From Craterilacuibacter sp. RT1T (GTDB lineage: Bacteria > Pseudomonadota > Gammaproteobacteria > Burkholderiales > Chromobacteriaceae), in NCBI RefSeq assembly GCF_023502145.1, contig NZ_JAMFLI010000002.1, positions 62,001-126,000 of the forward strand: a DNA stretch of 64,000 bases, written 5' to 3'. The notes beneath the pieces were generated by a model that worked only from the letters and a program-made list of their open reading frames with translations, had not been told where the DNA came from and did not search any database. Both the position numbers and the translations under genes were made by a program. Shown here piece by piece: positions 27,586 to 35,623 of the stretch (position 1 is its first letter; every line of letters starts with the position of its first letter).

Positions 27586-28483
27586 CGGCAACAAGCTCTC
27601 GCCATTTCTTAAGGGCGTACTGGTCGTGGGTTTTCTGTTTCTGTACATACCCATACTCAGCCTGATCGTCTATTCGTTTAATGAATCCAAGCTGGTGACC
27701 TTATGGGGCGGCTTTTCGCTGCGCTGGTATGCGTCGCTGTTCGAGAACGAGCAGATCATCTCGGCAGTCTGGCTGTCCATCCGCATTGCGCTGGCTAGTG
27801 CCACGGCCGCGGTGGTGCTGGGCACCATCGCCGGCTTTGTCTCGGCGCGCTTCAAGCGTTTTCGCGGCAGCACGCTGTTTGCCGGCATGCTGACTGCGCC
27901 AATGGTGATGCCCGAGGTGATTACCGGTCTTTCCATGCTGCTCCTGTTTATTTCCTTGCAGCAACTGACCGGCTATCCGTCCGAGCGCGGCTTTTTCACC
28001 ATCTGGGTCGGTCACACCACCTTGTGCATGGCTTATGTAGCGGTGGTGGTACGCTCGCGTCTGGTGGAGATGGACAAGAGTCTGGAAGAGGCGGCGATGG
28101 ATCTGGGCGCACGTCCGCTCAAGATTTTCTTTGTGATTACCTTGCCGCTGATCTCACAGGCTATCGCATCGGGCTTTTTGCTCTCGATCACCCTGTCGCT
28201 GGATGATCTGGTGACCACCGCCTTCCTGTCCGGCCCCGGTTCGACTACCTTGCCGCAAGTCATCTTCTCCAAGGTGCGGCTGGGCCTGAATCCGGAAATC
28301 AATGCGCTGGCCAGTATTACGGTGCTGATCGTCGGTATTTTCGTAATCCTCGCCAACTATCTGATGCTTAATTCGCAAAGAAAGCGCGAGCGTGCGATTG
28401 CCGAGGCAATGCGCGGCGATGCACCGGTGTTGCCCTCTGCGCCGGTTGGCGTTGAGGGTATGGGCCGTCCGGGGCGCGCCTAA
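27578..28483 (+). CDS. potI: Putrescine ABC transporter permease PotI
   Basis: A 301-residue second permease of the transporter, with six membrane segments and the EAA loop EEAAMDLGARPLKIFFVITLPLI. ATG 27578 has GGAGGG upstream and lies inside the potH end. Its TAA stop (28481-28483) is the left target duplication of repeat copy 2, so the element sits directly at the end of the operon. Confidence 0.92.
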   Translation: MYNGNKLSPFLKGVLVVGFLFLYIPILSLIVYSFNESKLVTLWGGFSLRWYASLFENEQIISAVWLSIRIALASATAAVVLGTIAGFVSARFKRFRGSTLFAGMLTAPMVMPEVITGLSMLLLFISLQQLTGYPSERGFFTIWVGHTTLCMAYVAVVVRSRLVEMDKSLEEAAMDLGARPLKIFFVITLPLISQAIASGFLLSITLSLDDLVTTAFLSGPGSTTLPQVIFSKVRLGLNPEINALASITVLIVGIFVILANYLMLNSQRKRERAIAEAMRGDAPVLPSAPVGVEGMGRPGRA

Positions 28484-28623
28484 GAGCGTGTTCACGCTCT
28501 CGCGAGCGAGGGCGAGACAAGGCGAAAACGGCTGAGAAAGCGGAATGTACAGGTGGCACATGAGCATTTCGAAGCTGTTTTTAACGCCGTATCGCCGATG
28601 CGCAGCAGATCGTGAACAGGTTC
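28484..28623 (-). mobile_element. 140-bp palindromic MITE-like element, copy 2
   Basis: The same 140-bp element in the opposite orientation to copy 1. It begins GAGCGTGTTCACGCTC and ends GATCGTGAACAGGTTC, flanked by TAA (28481-28483, the potI stop codon) and TAA (28624-28626). It differs from copy 3 by about four bases. Confidence 0.85.
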
Positions 28624-28731
28624 TAAGCCCCAAGCCGCAGCGCCCTTGTGCGGTGTTGCGGCTGTTTTAATCTTGCTGTTTAAAGCCATTCTTCGACCCT
28701 TTGACCCGACTTTATCCGGACATTCAAGCTC

Positions 28732-30021
28732 ATGCTGACCTTTGCCCATCAAGCCCACGTGCCGTCTTATTACGCAGCTACCGCCACGCCCTGGTCCGAC
28801 CAGCCTCCCTTGCAAGGCGCGGTCGCAAGCGATGTCTGCGTGGTCGGCGGCGGGCTGGCCGGACTGTCGGCGGCGCTGAATCTGGCCGAGCGCGGTTTTT
28901 CCGTGACTTTGCTGGAGGGTGCGCGCATAGGCTGGGGCGCGTCCGGGCGCAATGGCGGGCAGGTGATCGTGGGCTATTCCTGTGATATCGATACCATCAA
29001 GGCGCAGTTGGGGCTGGATATGGCGCGCGCCTTCTGGGATATGTCGGTGGAGGCGGTCGATATTATTGACGAGCGGGTCAAGCGCCACGGCATAGACTGC
29101 GACTGGGTGCGCGGCTTTTGTAATGCGGCGGTAAAGCCTTCCTCCATGGATGACCTTAAAGCGTGGCAGGCGACGCTGGAGCAGGATTACGGCTATGGCG
29201 GCACCGAGATGTGGAGTCGCGAGCAGCTGACGACGCAGCTGGCCAGCCCGCGTTATCAGGGCGGTTTGTTCGATCCGCGCTCCGGCCATATCCATCCGCT
29301 TAATTATGCGCTGGGTCTGGCGCGAGCCTGTCTTGAAGCCGGCGTAATCATTCATGAAAACTCGCCGGTGATTGGCATCGATGAGGGCGCGCGCCCATGC
29401 GTGCGAGCGGAGTCGGGGCAGGTGAGCTGTGCGCATGTGGTGCTGGCGTGTAATTCGTATATCGGGGAGTTGGCACCCAAGCTCGAGCGCAAGATCATGC
29501 CGGCCGGTACCTATGTGATTGCGACCGAGCCTTTGGGGGAAGCGCGGGCCAAGGCGCTGATCGCCAATAATATGGCGGTATGCGACACCCAGTTCGTGCT
29601 GGACTATTACCGTTTGAGTGCCGATCACCGCCTGCTGTTCGGCGGCAAGGTCAGCTACTCCGGGCGCGAGCCGGCCAATCTTTCTGAAGCCATGCGGCAA
29701 GACATGCTCAGGGTGTTCCCGCAGCTGGCCGATGTGAAAATCGACTATGCCTGGGGCGGCATGTGCGACATCACCATGAACCGTGCGCCGGATTTCGGCC
29801 GCCTGTCCAGTAATGTCTACTATCTGCAGGGCTTCTCCGGTCATGGCGTCAATATCACCGGTCTGGCCGGACGCGTACTGGCCGAGGCGATTGCCGGCTC
29901 GGCCAGCCGCTTCGATCTGTTCGGCAAGCTGCGCCACCGCGATTTCCCCGGCGGCAAGCTACTGCGCACGCCGGCACTGGTGTTGGGGATGGCCTACTAT
30001 CGCTTGCGTGACTATTTGTAA
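28732..30021 (+). CDS. puuB: Gamma-glutamylputrescine oxidoreductase-like FAD enzyme
   Basis: A 429-residue flavoprotein of the DAO/PuuB family. The FAD-binding motif VVGGGLAGLSAA starts at residue 38, followed by EGARIGWGASGRNGGQVIVGYS. The C-terminal GFSGHGVNITGLAGRVLAEAI is typical of PuuB-type enzymes that oxidise gamma-glutamylputrescine. Its place behind potGHI supports a role in polyamine use. No PuuA, C or D homologue is adjacent, so the exact substrate is an inference. Confidence 0.82.
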   Translation: MLTFAHQAHVPSYYAATATPWSDQPPLQGAVASDVCVVGGGLAGLSAALNLAERGFSVTLLEGARIGWGASGRNGGQVIVGYSCDIDTIKAQLGLDMARAFWDMSVEAVDIIDERVKRHGIDCDWVRGFCNAAVKPSSMDDLKAWQATLEQDYGYGGTEMWSREQLTTQLASPRYQGGLFDPRSGHIHPLNYALGLARACLEAGVIIHENSPVIGIDEGARPCVRAESGQVSCAHVVLACNSYIGELAPKLERKIMPAGTYVIATEPLGEARAKALIANNMAVCDTQFVLDYYRLSADHRLLFGGKVSYSGREPANLSEAMRQDMLRVFPQLADVKIDYAWGGMCDITMNRAPDFGRLSSNVYYLQGFSGHGVNITGLAGRVLAEAIAGSASRFDLFGKLRHRDFPGGKLLRTPALVLGMAYYRLRDYL

Positions 30022-30047
30022 GCGCAGCGTGGCTGGCATTCTCGCTT

Positions 30048-30068
30048 AAGCGCCTTCGGGCGCTTTTT
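30048..30068 (+). terminator. Rho-independent terminator after puuB-like gene
   Basis: AAGCGCC-TTCG-GGCGCTT followed by T's: a UUCG tetraloop hairpin. Confidence 0.8.
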
Positions 30069-30075
30069 GATATTG

Positions 30076-30103
30076 CAACATTTCAACTTTAGTTGTAATG
30101 TTG
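30076..30103 (+). promoter_or_regulatory. Probable ArsR operator at the arsR promoter
   Basis: A 28-bp nearly perfect palindrome: outer arms CAACATT (30076-30082) and AATGTTG (30097-30103), inner arms CAACT (30084-30088) and AGTTG (30091-30095). Only two symmetric positions mismatch. It ends four bases before the arsR ATG, fitting autorepression. Confidence 0.7.
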
Positions 30104-30107
30104 ACTC

Positions 30108-30476
30108 ATGGAAAATAAAACCGCCACCCAATTATTCGAATCGCTGTCTGCCGGTATCCGTCTGGACGCCTTTCGCCTGCTGGTGAAACACGGTCACGCC
30201 GGTCTGGTGGCCGGCGAAATTGCCGCTGAACTTGATCTTGCTCCCAATAAGCTGTCCTTTCATCTGAAGGGCTTGACCCATGCGGGCTTAGTGTCGGTGA
30301 CGCAGGAGGGGCGCTTCCAGCGCTACCGTGCCAACCTGCCGCTGATGCTGGAATTGATCGCCTATCTCACTGCCGAGTGCTGCAGCGGCAAGCCCGGTCA
30401 ATGTCTGGACGCGCGTGCGGCCTCAGCCTGTCCGGACGCGGTGCTGCCCCCCGTTTCTCCTTCGCTGGAACCTTAA
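30108..30476 (+). CDS. arsR: ArsR family arsenic-responsive repressor
   Basis: A 122-residue winged-helix repressor. The recognition region is LAPNKLSFHLKGLTHAGLVSV. It lacks the N-terminal ELCVCDL metalloid site of E. coli ArsR and instead has a C-terminal cysteine cluster, C91, C92 and C99 (ECCSGKPGQC), like the ArsR of Acidithiobacillus ferrooxidans, where three C-terminal cysteines bind As(III). First gene of the ars operon, directly behind a palindromic operator. Confidence 0.9.
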   Translation: MENKTATQLFESLSAGIRLDAFRLLVKHGHAGLVAGEIAAELDLAPNKLSFHLKGLTHAGLVSVTQEGRFQRYRANLPLMLELIAYLTAECCSGKPGQCLDARAASACPDAVLPPVSPSLEP

Positions 30477-30478
30477 GC

Positions 30479-30952
30479 ATGAATATCCTTTTTCTGTGTA
30501 CCGGCAACTCCTGTCGTTCCATTTTGGGCGAAGTCACCTTCAACCATCTGGCACCGGCCGGCTTCAGGGCGATGAGTGCCGGCAGCCAGCCGACAGGCTT
30601 TATCCACCCGCGCTCGATCGCGCTGCTTGCGCGCGAAGGCATGAAGGTCGACGGCCTCGCCAGCAAAAGCTGGGATGCGCTGCCGGCCACGCCTGACATC
30701 GTGATTACCGTGTGCGCCTCCGCCGCCGGCGAAAGCTGTCCGGCTTATCTGGGCCCGGCACTGCGTACACACTGGGGTGTGGACGATCCGGCGCACGCGA
30801 CCGGTAGCGATGAAGAAATCGATGCGGCCTTTACTGCGGCGTACCGCACCTTGCGTGCACGCATCGAAGCGCTGCTGGCCTTGCCGCTGCCAAGCCTGGA
30901 TCGCAGTGAACTCAAGGCTGAGCTGGACCGCATCGGGCGTGAATTCTGCTGA
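30479..30952 (+). CDS. arsC: Arsenate reductase, low-molecular-weight phosphatase type
   Basis: A 157-residue reductase of arsenate to arsenite. The phosphatase loop C-X5-R is CTGNSCRS (C7 to R13) and a cysteine pair C-X7-C occurs in VCASAAGESCPAY, as in thioredoxin-linked or Grx-linked LMW-PTP-type ArsC. Starts two bases after the arsR stop. Confidence 0.9.
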   Translation: MNILFLCTGNSCRSILGEVTFNHLAPAGFRAMSAGSQPTGFIHPRSIALLAREGMKVDGLASKSWDALPATPDIVITVCASAAGESCPAYLGPALRTHWGVDDPAHATGSDEEIDAAFTAAYRTLRARIEALLALPLPSLDRSELKAELDRIGREFC

Positions 30953-30965
30953 ATTTGCTTAACGT

Positions 30966-30989
30966 TTCAATATTATTAGGATTATTGAC
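30966..30989 (+). promoter_or_regulatory. Operator-like inverted repeat before arsD
   Basis: TTCAAT-N12-ATTGAC ends one base before the arsD ATG and overlaps its ribosome binding region. The same layout, TTCAAT-N12-ATTGAA, occurs before arsP at 33189. Confidence 0.4.
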
Positions 30990-31358
30990 ATGACAAAAAT
31001 CGAGATTTTTGACCCGGCGCTGTGTTGTTCCTCCGGCGTATGCGGCACCGAGGTCGACCAGGCTTTGGTGAATTTTGCCGCCGACTTTGATTGGGCCAAG
31101 GCGCAGGGGGCCGATATTTGCCGCTTTAATCTGGCGCAAGAGCCGCTGGCCTTTGCCGAAAACCCGGTGGTAAAAGGCTTTCTCGAGCGCTCCGGCGCCG
31201 ACTTGTTGCCGCTGGTGCTGGTGAACGGCGAGATCGCCTTGATGGGGCGCTATCCGCGCCGCGCCGAGCTCGCGCGTTTTGCCGGCATCTCGACCTTTGC
31301 CGCCGCCAGTGCGCCAGCGCAGTCCTCCTGCTGTGGTGGCAGTACCGGCTGCTGCTAA
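30990..31358 (+). CDS. arsD: Arsenite metallochaperone ArsD
   Basis: A 122-residue chaperone that delivers As(III)/Sb(III) to the ArsA ATPase. The essential cysteines C12, C13 and C18 are present (FDPALCCSSGVCG), and two further pairs close the protein (C114-C115 and C121-C122 in SSCCGGSTGCC). Next to arsA, its known partner. Confidence 0.95.
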   Translation: MTKIEIFDPALCCSSGVCGTEVDQALVNFAADFDWAKAQGADICRFNLAQEPLAFAENPVVKGFLERSGADLLPLVLVNGEIALMGRYPRRAELARFAGISTFAAASAPAQSSCCGGSTGCC

Positions 31359-31368
31359 GGAGCGCATC

Positions 31369-33126
31369 ATGCTTTTTCTCGACAATCCGCCTCCTTTTCT
31401 GTTTTTCACCGGCAAGGGCGGGGTGGGTAAAACCTCGATCGCCTGCGCCAGTGCGCTCAGTCTGGCGCGTAGTGGCCAGCGCGTACTGCTGGTCAGTACC
31501 GATCCGGCATCCAATGTCGGTCAGGTCTTCGGCCAGCATATAGGCAATATGATCTGCCCGATTGCGGCGGTAGAGGGCTTGTCGGCACTGGAAATCGACC
31601 CGCAGGCGGCCGCGCAAGGCTATCGCGACCGTATTGTCGGCCCGGTGCGGGGCGTATTGCCCGAGGCGGTGGTTAAAGGCATAGAAGAACAGCTCTCCGG
31701 TGCTTGCACCACCGAAATCGCTGCCTTTGACGAATTCACTGCGCTGTTGACCGATGCTAGGCTGATCGCGGCTTACGACCATATCGTGTTCGATACTGCG
31801 CCGACCGGCCACACCATCCGCCTGTTGCAGTTGCCCGGTGCCTGGTCGGGCTTTCTCGATGCCAACCCGGACGGGGCATCCTGCCTGGGGCCGCTCTCAG
31901 GTCTCGACAAGCAGCGCACGCAATACCATGCGGCGGTCGCTGCGCTAGCCGACCCGGACAAGACCCGGCTGGTGCTGGTTGCGCGCGCGCAAGCTTCGAC
32001 ACTGCGCGAAGTGGCGCGTACCCACGAAGAGCTCGCTGCGATCGGCCTTAAGCGCCAGTTTCTGGTGATTAACGGTGTGTTCCCGGCGAATGAGGCCGGC
32101 GAGGATGCACTGGCTCAGGCTATCGTGTGCCGCGAGACGGCGGCACTGGCGGCCATGCCGCCGGTGCTGACCGGCTTGGCACAAGACCGGCTGGCGCTCA
32201 AGCCCTTTAATCTGGTCGGCATGGCGGCGCTGGAGGCCTTGCTGCGGGATGCACCGCTTGCGGGCGCTGCGCTCGAGGCGGTGGCGCTGCCCGCCGGAAC
32301 CGGCACGCTGGCCCAGCTGGTCGACGGTATCGCAGCTAGCGGCCATGGTCTGGTGATGGTGATGGGCAAGGGGGGCGTTGGCAAAACCACGATTGCCGCC
32401 GCAGTTGCCGTTGAACTGGCAAGGCGCGGTTTGCCGGTGCATCTGACCACCTCCGATCCAGCCGCCCATCTGGGCGAGACCTTGGCTGGCAGCGTGCCAG
32501 GTCTGGCAGTCAGCCGTATCGATCCGGCGGCCGAGACCGCGCGCTATCGCCGCGAAGTCTTGCATAGCAAGGGTCAGGATCTGGATGCGGCGGGGCGTGC
32601 CTTGCTGGAGGAGGATCTGCGCTCGCCCTGTACCGAAGAGATCGCGGTGTTCCAAGCCTTCTCGCGCGTTATCCGTGAAGCCGGCCAGCGTTTTGTGGTG
32701 ATGGATACAGCTCCGACCGGCCACACCCTGCTCTTGCTGGATGCAACCGGTGCCTACCACCGCGACATGGTGCGCCAGATGGGCGGCAAGGGGCTGCACT
32801 TCACGACGCCGATGATGCAGTTGCAAGACCCGGCGCGCACCAAGGTGCTGATCGCGACGCTGGCTGAAACCACGCCAGTGCTGGAAGCGGCAGCCTTGCA
32901 GGCCGACCTCCTGCGTGCCGGCATCACGCCATGGGCGTGGGTGATTAACCAGAGCATCGCGGCAGCGGGTAGTACATCGCTTTTGCTGGCAAAGCGCGGC
33001 CAAAATGAAGCGCGCGAAATTGATGCGGTGCTCACTCGTCACGCCACACGCGTGGCACTGCTACCGCTGCTGGCGCAAGAGCCGGTCGGCGCGGCCGCAC
33101 TGATCGCACTCGCGTCATCGGTCTGA
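31369..33126 (+). CDS. arsA: Arsenite-translocating ATPase ArsA
   Basis: A 585-residue pump ATPase with two homologous halves. P-loops GKGGVGKT are at residues 15-22 and 333-340, and the signature DTAPTGHT is at 142-149 and 446-453. E. coli ArsA is 583 residues. It normally energises an ArsB or ACR3 carrier in the membrane; here acr3 is two genes downstream. ATG 31369 has AAGGAG upstream. Confidence 0.95.
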   Translation: MLFLDNPPPFLFFTGKGGVGKTSIACASALSLARSGQRVLLVSTDPASNVGQVFGQHIGNMICPIAAVEGLSALEIDPQAAAQGYRDRIVGPVRGVLPEAVVKGIEEQLSGACTTEIAAFDEFTALLTDARLIAAYDHIVFDTAPTGHTIRLLQLPGAWSGFLDANPDGASCLGPLSGLDKQRTQYHAAVAALADPDKTRLVLVARAQASTLREVARTHEELAAIGLKRQFLVINGVFPANEAGEDALAQAIVCRETAALAAMPPVLTGLAQDRLALKPFNLVGMAALEALLRDAPLAGAALEAVALPAGTGTLAQLVDGIAASGHGLVMVMGKGGVGKTTIAAAVAVELARRGLPVHLTTSDPAAHLGETLAGSVPGLAVSRIDPAAETARYRREVLHSKGQDLDAAGRALLEEDLRSPCTEEIAVFQAFSRVIREAGQRFVVMDTAPTGHTLLLLDATGAYHRDMVRQMGGKGLHFTTPMMQLQDPARTKVLIATLAETTPVLEAAALQADLLRAGITPWAWVINQSIAAAGSTSLLLAKRGQNEAREIDAVLTRHATRVALLPLLAQEPVGAAALIALASSV

Positions 33127-33188
33127 CATACAGCCGCCCCGTGCCGGGGCTGCTGTCGCGTGATCTTGGCTTGGATTGTATGTAACGA

Positions 33189-33212
33189 TTCAATATTCGT
33201 TTTTTAATTGAA
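33189..33212 (+). promoter_or_regulatory. Operator-like inverted repeat before arsP
   Basis: TTCAAT (33189-33194), 12 bp, ATTGAA (33207-33212), same spacing as upstream of arsD. A stable 7-bp hairpin CGGGCGT/ACGCCCG (33218-33236) follows in the arsP leader. Confidence 0.4.
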
Positions 33213-33258
33213 TTAACCGGGCGTTAGCGACGCCCGAGTGAAGCACAGAGAGGTTGTT

Positions 33259-34407
33259 ATGTTGTCGTTTTCCATGGCATCGCTGCAGTCTGCGGCGGCT
33301 ATGTTCGTGTTTTTGGCGCTGGAGCTGTCCCTGCTGTTCGTGCTGATCAGTTTTGCCGTCGCCGTTATCCAGCACAAGCTGCCGGCCGGCAAAGTGCAGT
33401 CGCTGCTCAGCAGCAAGAAGGGGAGCGGCTATCTGACCGCTGCCGCGATCGGCTCGGTGACGCCGTTTTGCAGCTGTTCGACCATCCCGATGCTGAACGG
33501 CCTGCTGCGTGCCGGTGCCGGCTTCGGCCCGACCATGACCTTTTTGTTTGTGTCGCCGCTACTCAACCCTATTGTGGTCGGTTTGCTGTGGATGACTTTC
33601 GGCTGGAAGGTTACCCTGGTCTATATGGCGGCGACGCTGCTGGTCTCGCTGCTGGCCGGCGTGCTGCTCGAGCGCCTGAATTTCGGCCGTTACGTGAAGC
33701 AGACCGCGCCGCAGGCGAGTGCGTGCTGCACCACAAAACCGGCGGTTGAGCCCAAGGCTTCCTGTTGCGCTCCCAAGCCGGTCGAGCCCAAGGCTTCTTG
33801 CTGCGTGCCCAAGCCGGTCGAGCCCAAGGCTTCTTGCTGCGTGCCCAAGCCGGTCGAGCCCAAAACTTCCTGCTGCATGCCCAAGCCGGTCGAAGCCAAG
33901 GCTTCCTGTTGCGCGCCCAAGCAGGTCGAGTTCAAGACTTCCTGCTGCATGCCCAAGGCGGCGGCGCCTATGCCAGAGAAGGCAAAGCTGCCTTGGCGGC
34001 AACTGTGGCGCGAAGCGTTCGGCCAATTCCGCGCGGTGTTTCCTTACCTGATGCTGGGGGTGGCCATCGGCGCCTTTACCTACGGCTTCATCCCCTCCGA
34101 GTGGATTGCCGCGCATACCGGCAGCGACAAGCCGCTGGCGATCCCGTTGGCGGCGGTGGCCGGCATTCCGCTTTACCTGCGCGCTGAAACGCTGATTCCG
34201 ATGGCGTCGATGTTTGCGCTCAAGGGTATGGGGCTGGGCGCGCTGATGGCGCTGATCATCGGCGGCGCGGGGGCCAGCCTGACCGAGCTGATTCTGCTTA
34301 AGGCGCTGTTTCGCAAGCAGATCCTGATTGCTTTTTTAGTCGTGATTATCGGCACCGCCATTTCGGCTGGCTATCTGTTTAGTGCGCTGACACCGTGGCT
34401 AGCCTGA
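33259..34407 (+). CDS. arsP: ArsP-type permease with a Cys-Cys repeat loop
   Basis: A 382-residue permease of the ArsP (DUF318) family, known for exporting trivalent organoarsenicals. Eight or so membrane segments are split by a long cytoplasmic loop. The family box [18 protein letters not shown] (C71, C73) is present. The loop (about residues 156-232) is made of 12-residue units of the type [12 protein letters not shown], giving seven vicinal cysteine pairs at 156-157, 169-170, 181-182, 193-194, 205-206, 217-218 and 229-230. ATG 33259 is preceded by AGAGAGG; a GTG seven codons upstream is less likely. Confidence 0.87.
   Translation: MLSFSMASLQSAAAMFVFLALELSLLFVLISFAVAVIQHKLPAGKVQSLLSSKKGSGYLTAAAIGSVTPFCSCSTIPMLNGLLRAGAGFGPTMTFLFVSPLLNPIVVGLLWMTFGWKVTLVYMAATLLVSLLAGVLLERLNFGRYVKQTAPQASACCTTKPAVEPKASCCAPKPVEPKASCCVPKPVEPKASCCVPKPVEPKTSCCMPKPVEAKASCCAPKQVEFKTSCCMPKAAAPMPEKAKLPWRQLWREAFGQFRAVFPYLMLGVAIGAFTYGFIPSEWIAAHTGSDKPLAIPLAAVAGIPLYLRAETLIPMASMFALKGMGLGALMALIIGGAGASLTELILLKALFRKQILIAFLVVIIGTAISAGYLFSALTPWLA
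33727..33954 (+). repeat. 36-bp tandem repeat inside arsP
   Basis: Six to seven in-frame units of 36 bp encoding the Cys-Cys repeat. The units at about 33787 and 33823 are identical over their length; others differ by a few bases. Confidence 0.85.
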
Positions 34408-34441
34408 ATCATCAATCCTTAAACACGCCAAGAGTTCCATT

Positions 34442-35500
34442 ATGAGTCTGCCCAAGCAACGCCTTTCTTTTCTCGACCGCTACCTCACGCTATGGATCTT
34501 CGCTGCCATGGCATTGGGGATTTTTCTGGGTACGGTGATGCCGGGTTTTCCTGACTGGTTAAATAGCCTGTCGTCCGGCTCGACCAATATCCCGATTGCG
34601 ATCGGCCTGATCGTGATGATGTATCCACCCTTGGCCCGGGTGCACTATGAAGACTTGCCTCGCGTGTTTGCCGACAAGAAAATGTTGGCACTGTCGCTGA
34701 TCCAGAACTGGATTATCGGGCCGGCGCTGATGTTTGCGCTGGCGGTGATCTTCCTGCGTGATCAGCCCGAGTATATGACCGGGGTGATTCTGATCGGGCT
34801 GGCGCGCTGTATTGCCATGGTGCTGGTGTGGAATACGCTTGCGCGCGGCGACAACCAGTATGTCGCGGGCCTGGTTGCATTCAATTCGGTGTTCCAGATC
34901 CTGTTTTTCAGCGTATTTGCCTGGTTTTACCTCACCGTATTGCCGCCGTTATTCGGTCTGGCCGGCAGCGTGATCGATGTCGGTTTTGCCACCATTGCCC
35001 AAGCGGTGCTGGTCTATCTGGGCATTCCTTTTATCGGAGGGTTCCTGACCCGCCAGCTGCTGATCAAGGCGCGCGGTAGCGTGTGGTATGAAACCCGCTT
35101 TTTGCCCCGGATCAGCCCGCTGACGCTCATCGCCTTGCTGTTTACCATTGCCGCCATGTTCAGCCTTAAGGGCGCGGATGTGCTGCGTCTGCCGCTGGAT
35201 GCGCTGCGTATTGCGCTGCCGCTGGTGATCTATTTTGTGCTGATGTTCTTTATCAGCTACGCCATGGGCCACCGCGCCGGCGAGAACTACCCCAAAACTA
35301 CGGCGATGAGCTTTACTGCGGCCAGTAATAATTTCGAGCTGGCAATTGCAGTGGCGATTGCTGCCTTCGGGCTGGCGTCGCCGATTGCCTTTGCCGCCGT
35401 GATCGGGCCGCTGGTCGAGGTGCCGGTGCTGATTCTGCTGGTTAATGTCGCGCTATGGATAGGGCGGCGTTATTTCGTCGGTCGCGGTGCGCCACTGTAG
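34442..35500 (+). CDS. acr3: ACR3 family arsenite efflux transporter
   Basis: A 352-residue, ten-segment arsenite carrier of the ACR3 (BART) family. The essential cysteine lies in [13 protein letters not shown] (C123) and the conserved glutamate in [13 protein letters not shown]. It expels As(III), either alone using proton motive force or with ArsA. Starts 34 bases after arsP and ends the ars cluster. Confidence 0.94.
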   Translation: MSLPKQRLSFLDRYLTLWIFAAMALGIFLGTVMPGFPDWLNSLSSGSTNIPIAIGLIVMMYPPLARVHYEDLPRVFADKKMLALSLIQNWIIGPALMFALAVIFLRDQPEYMTGVILIGLARCIAMVLVWNTLARGDNQYVAGLVAFNSVFQILFFSVFAWFYLTVLPPLFGLAGSVIDVGFATIAQAVLVYLGIPFIGGFLTRQLLIKARGSVWYETRFLPRISPLTLIALLFTIAAMFSLKGADVLRLPLDALRIALPLVIYFVLMFFISYAMGHRAGENYPKTTAMSFTAASNNFELAIAVAIAAFGLASPIAFAAVIGPLVEVPVLILLVNVALWIGRRYFVGRGAPL

Positions 35501-35623
35501 TGGCGATAGCCTGAATGTGGGGTTTTTTGTTGTGCATCAGCCGATGCCAGTAGCGTTTTGCGCGACCAAATTTTTTTCATGGTCTACACCGAGTAGTTAT
35601 ATACGTAGCTAAACGGGTATGCC

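Noticed and set aside
28154-28633. A minus-strand frame reading through repeat copy 2
   Set aside because: Similar residues (CSRSAAHRRY) appear in every copy because the repeat itself is translated; no coding evidence.
32115-33042. Minus-strand frames antisense to arsA
   Set aside because: High-GC shadow frames opposite a certain ArsA gene.
33727-33954. 36-bp direct repeats as a CRISPR-like array
   Set aside because: The repeats are contiguous with no spacers, in frame within a coding gene, and encode the Cys-Cys units.
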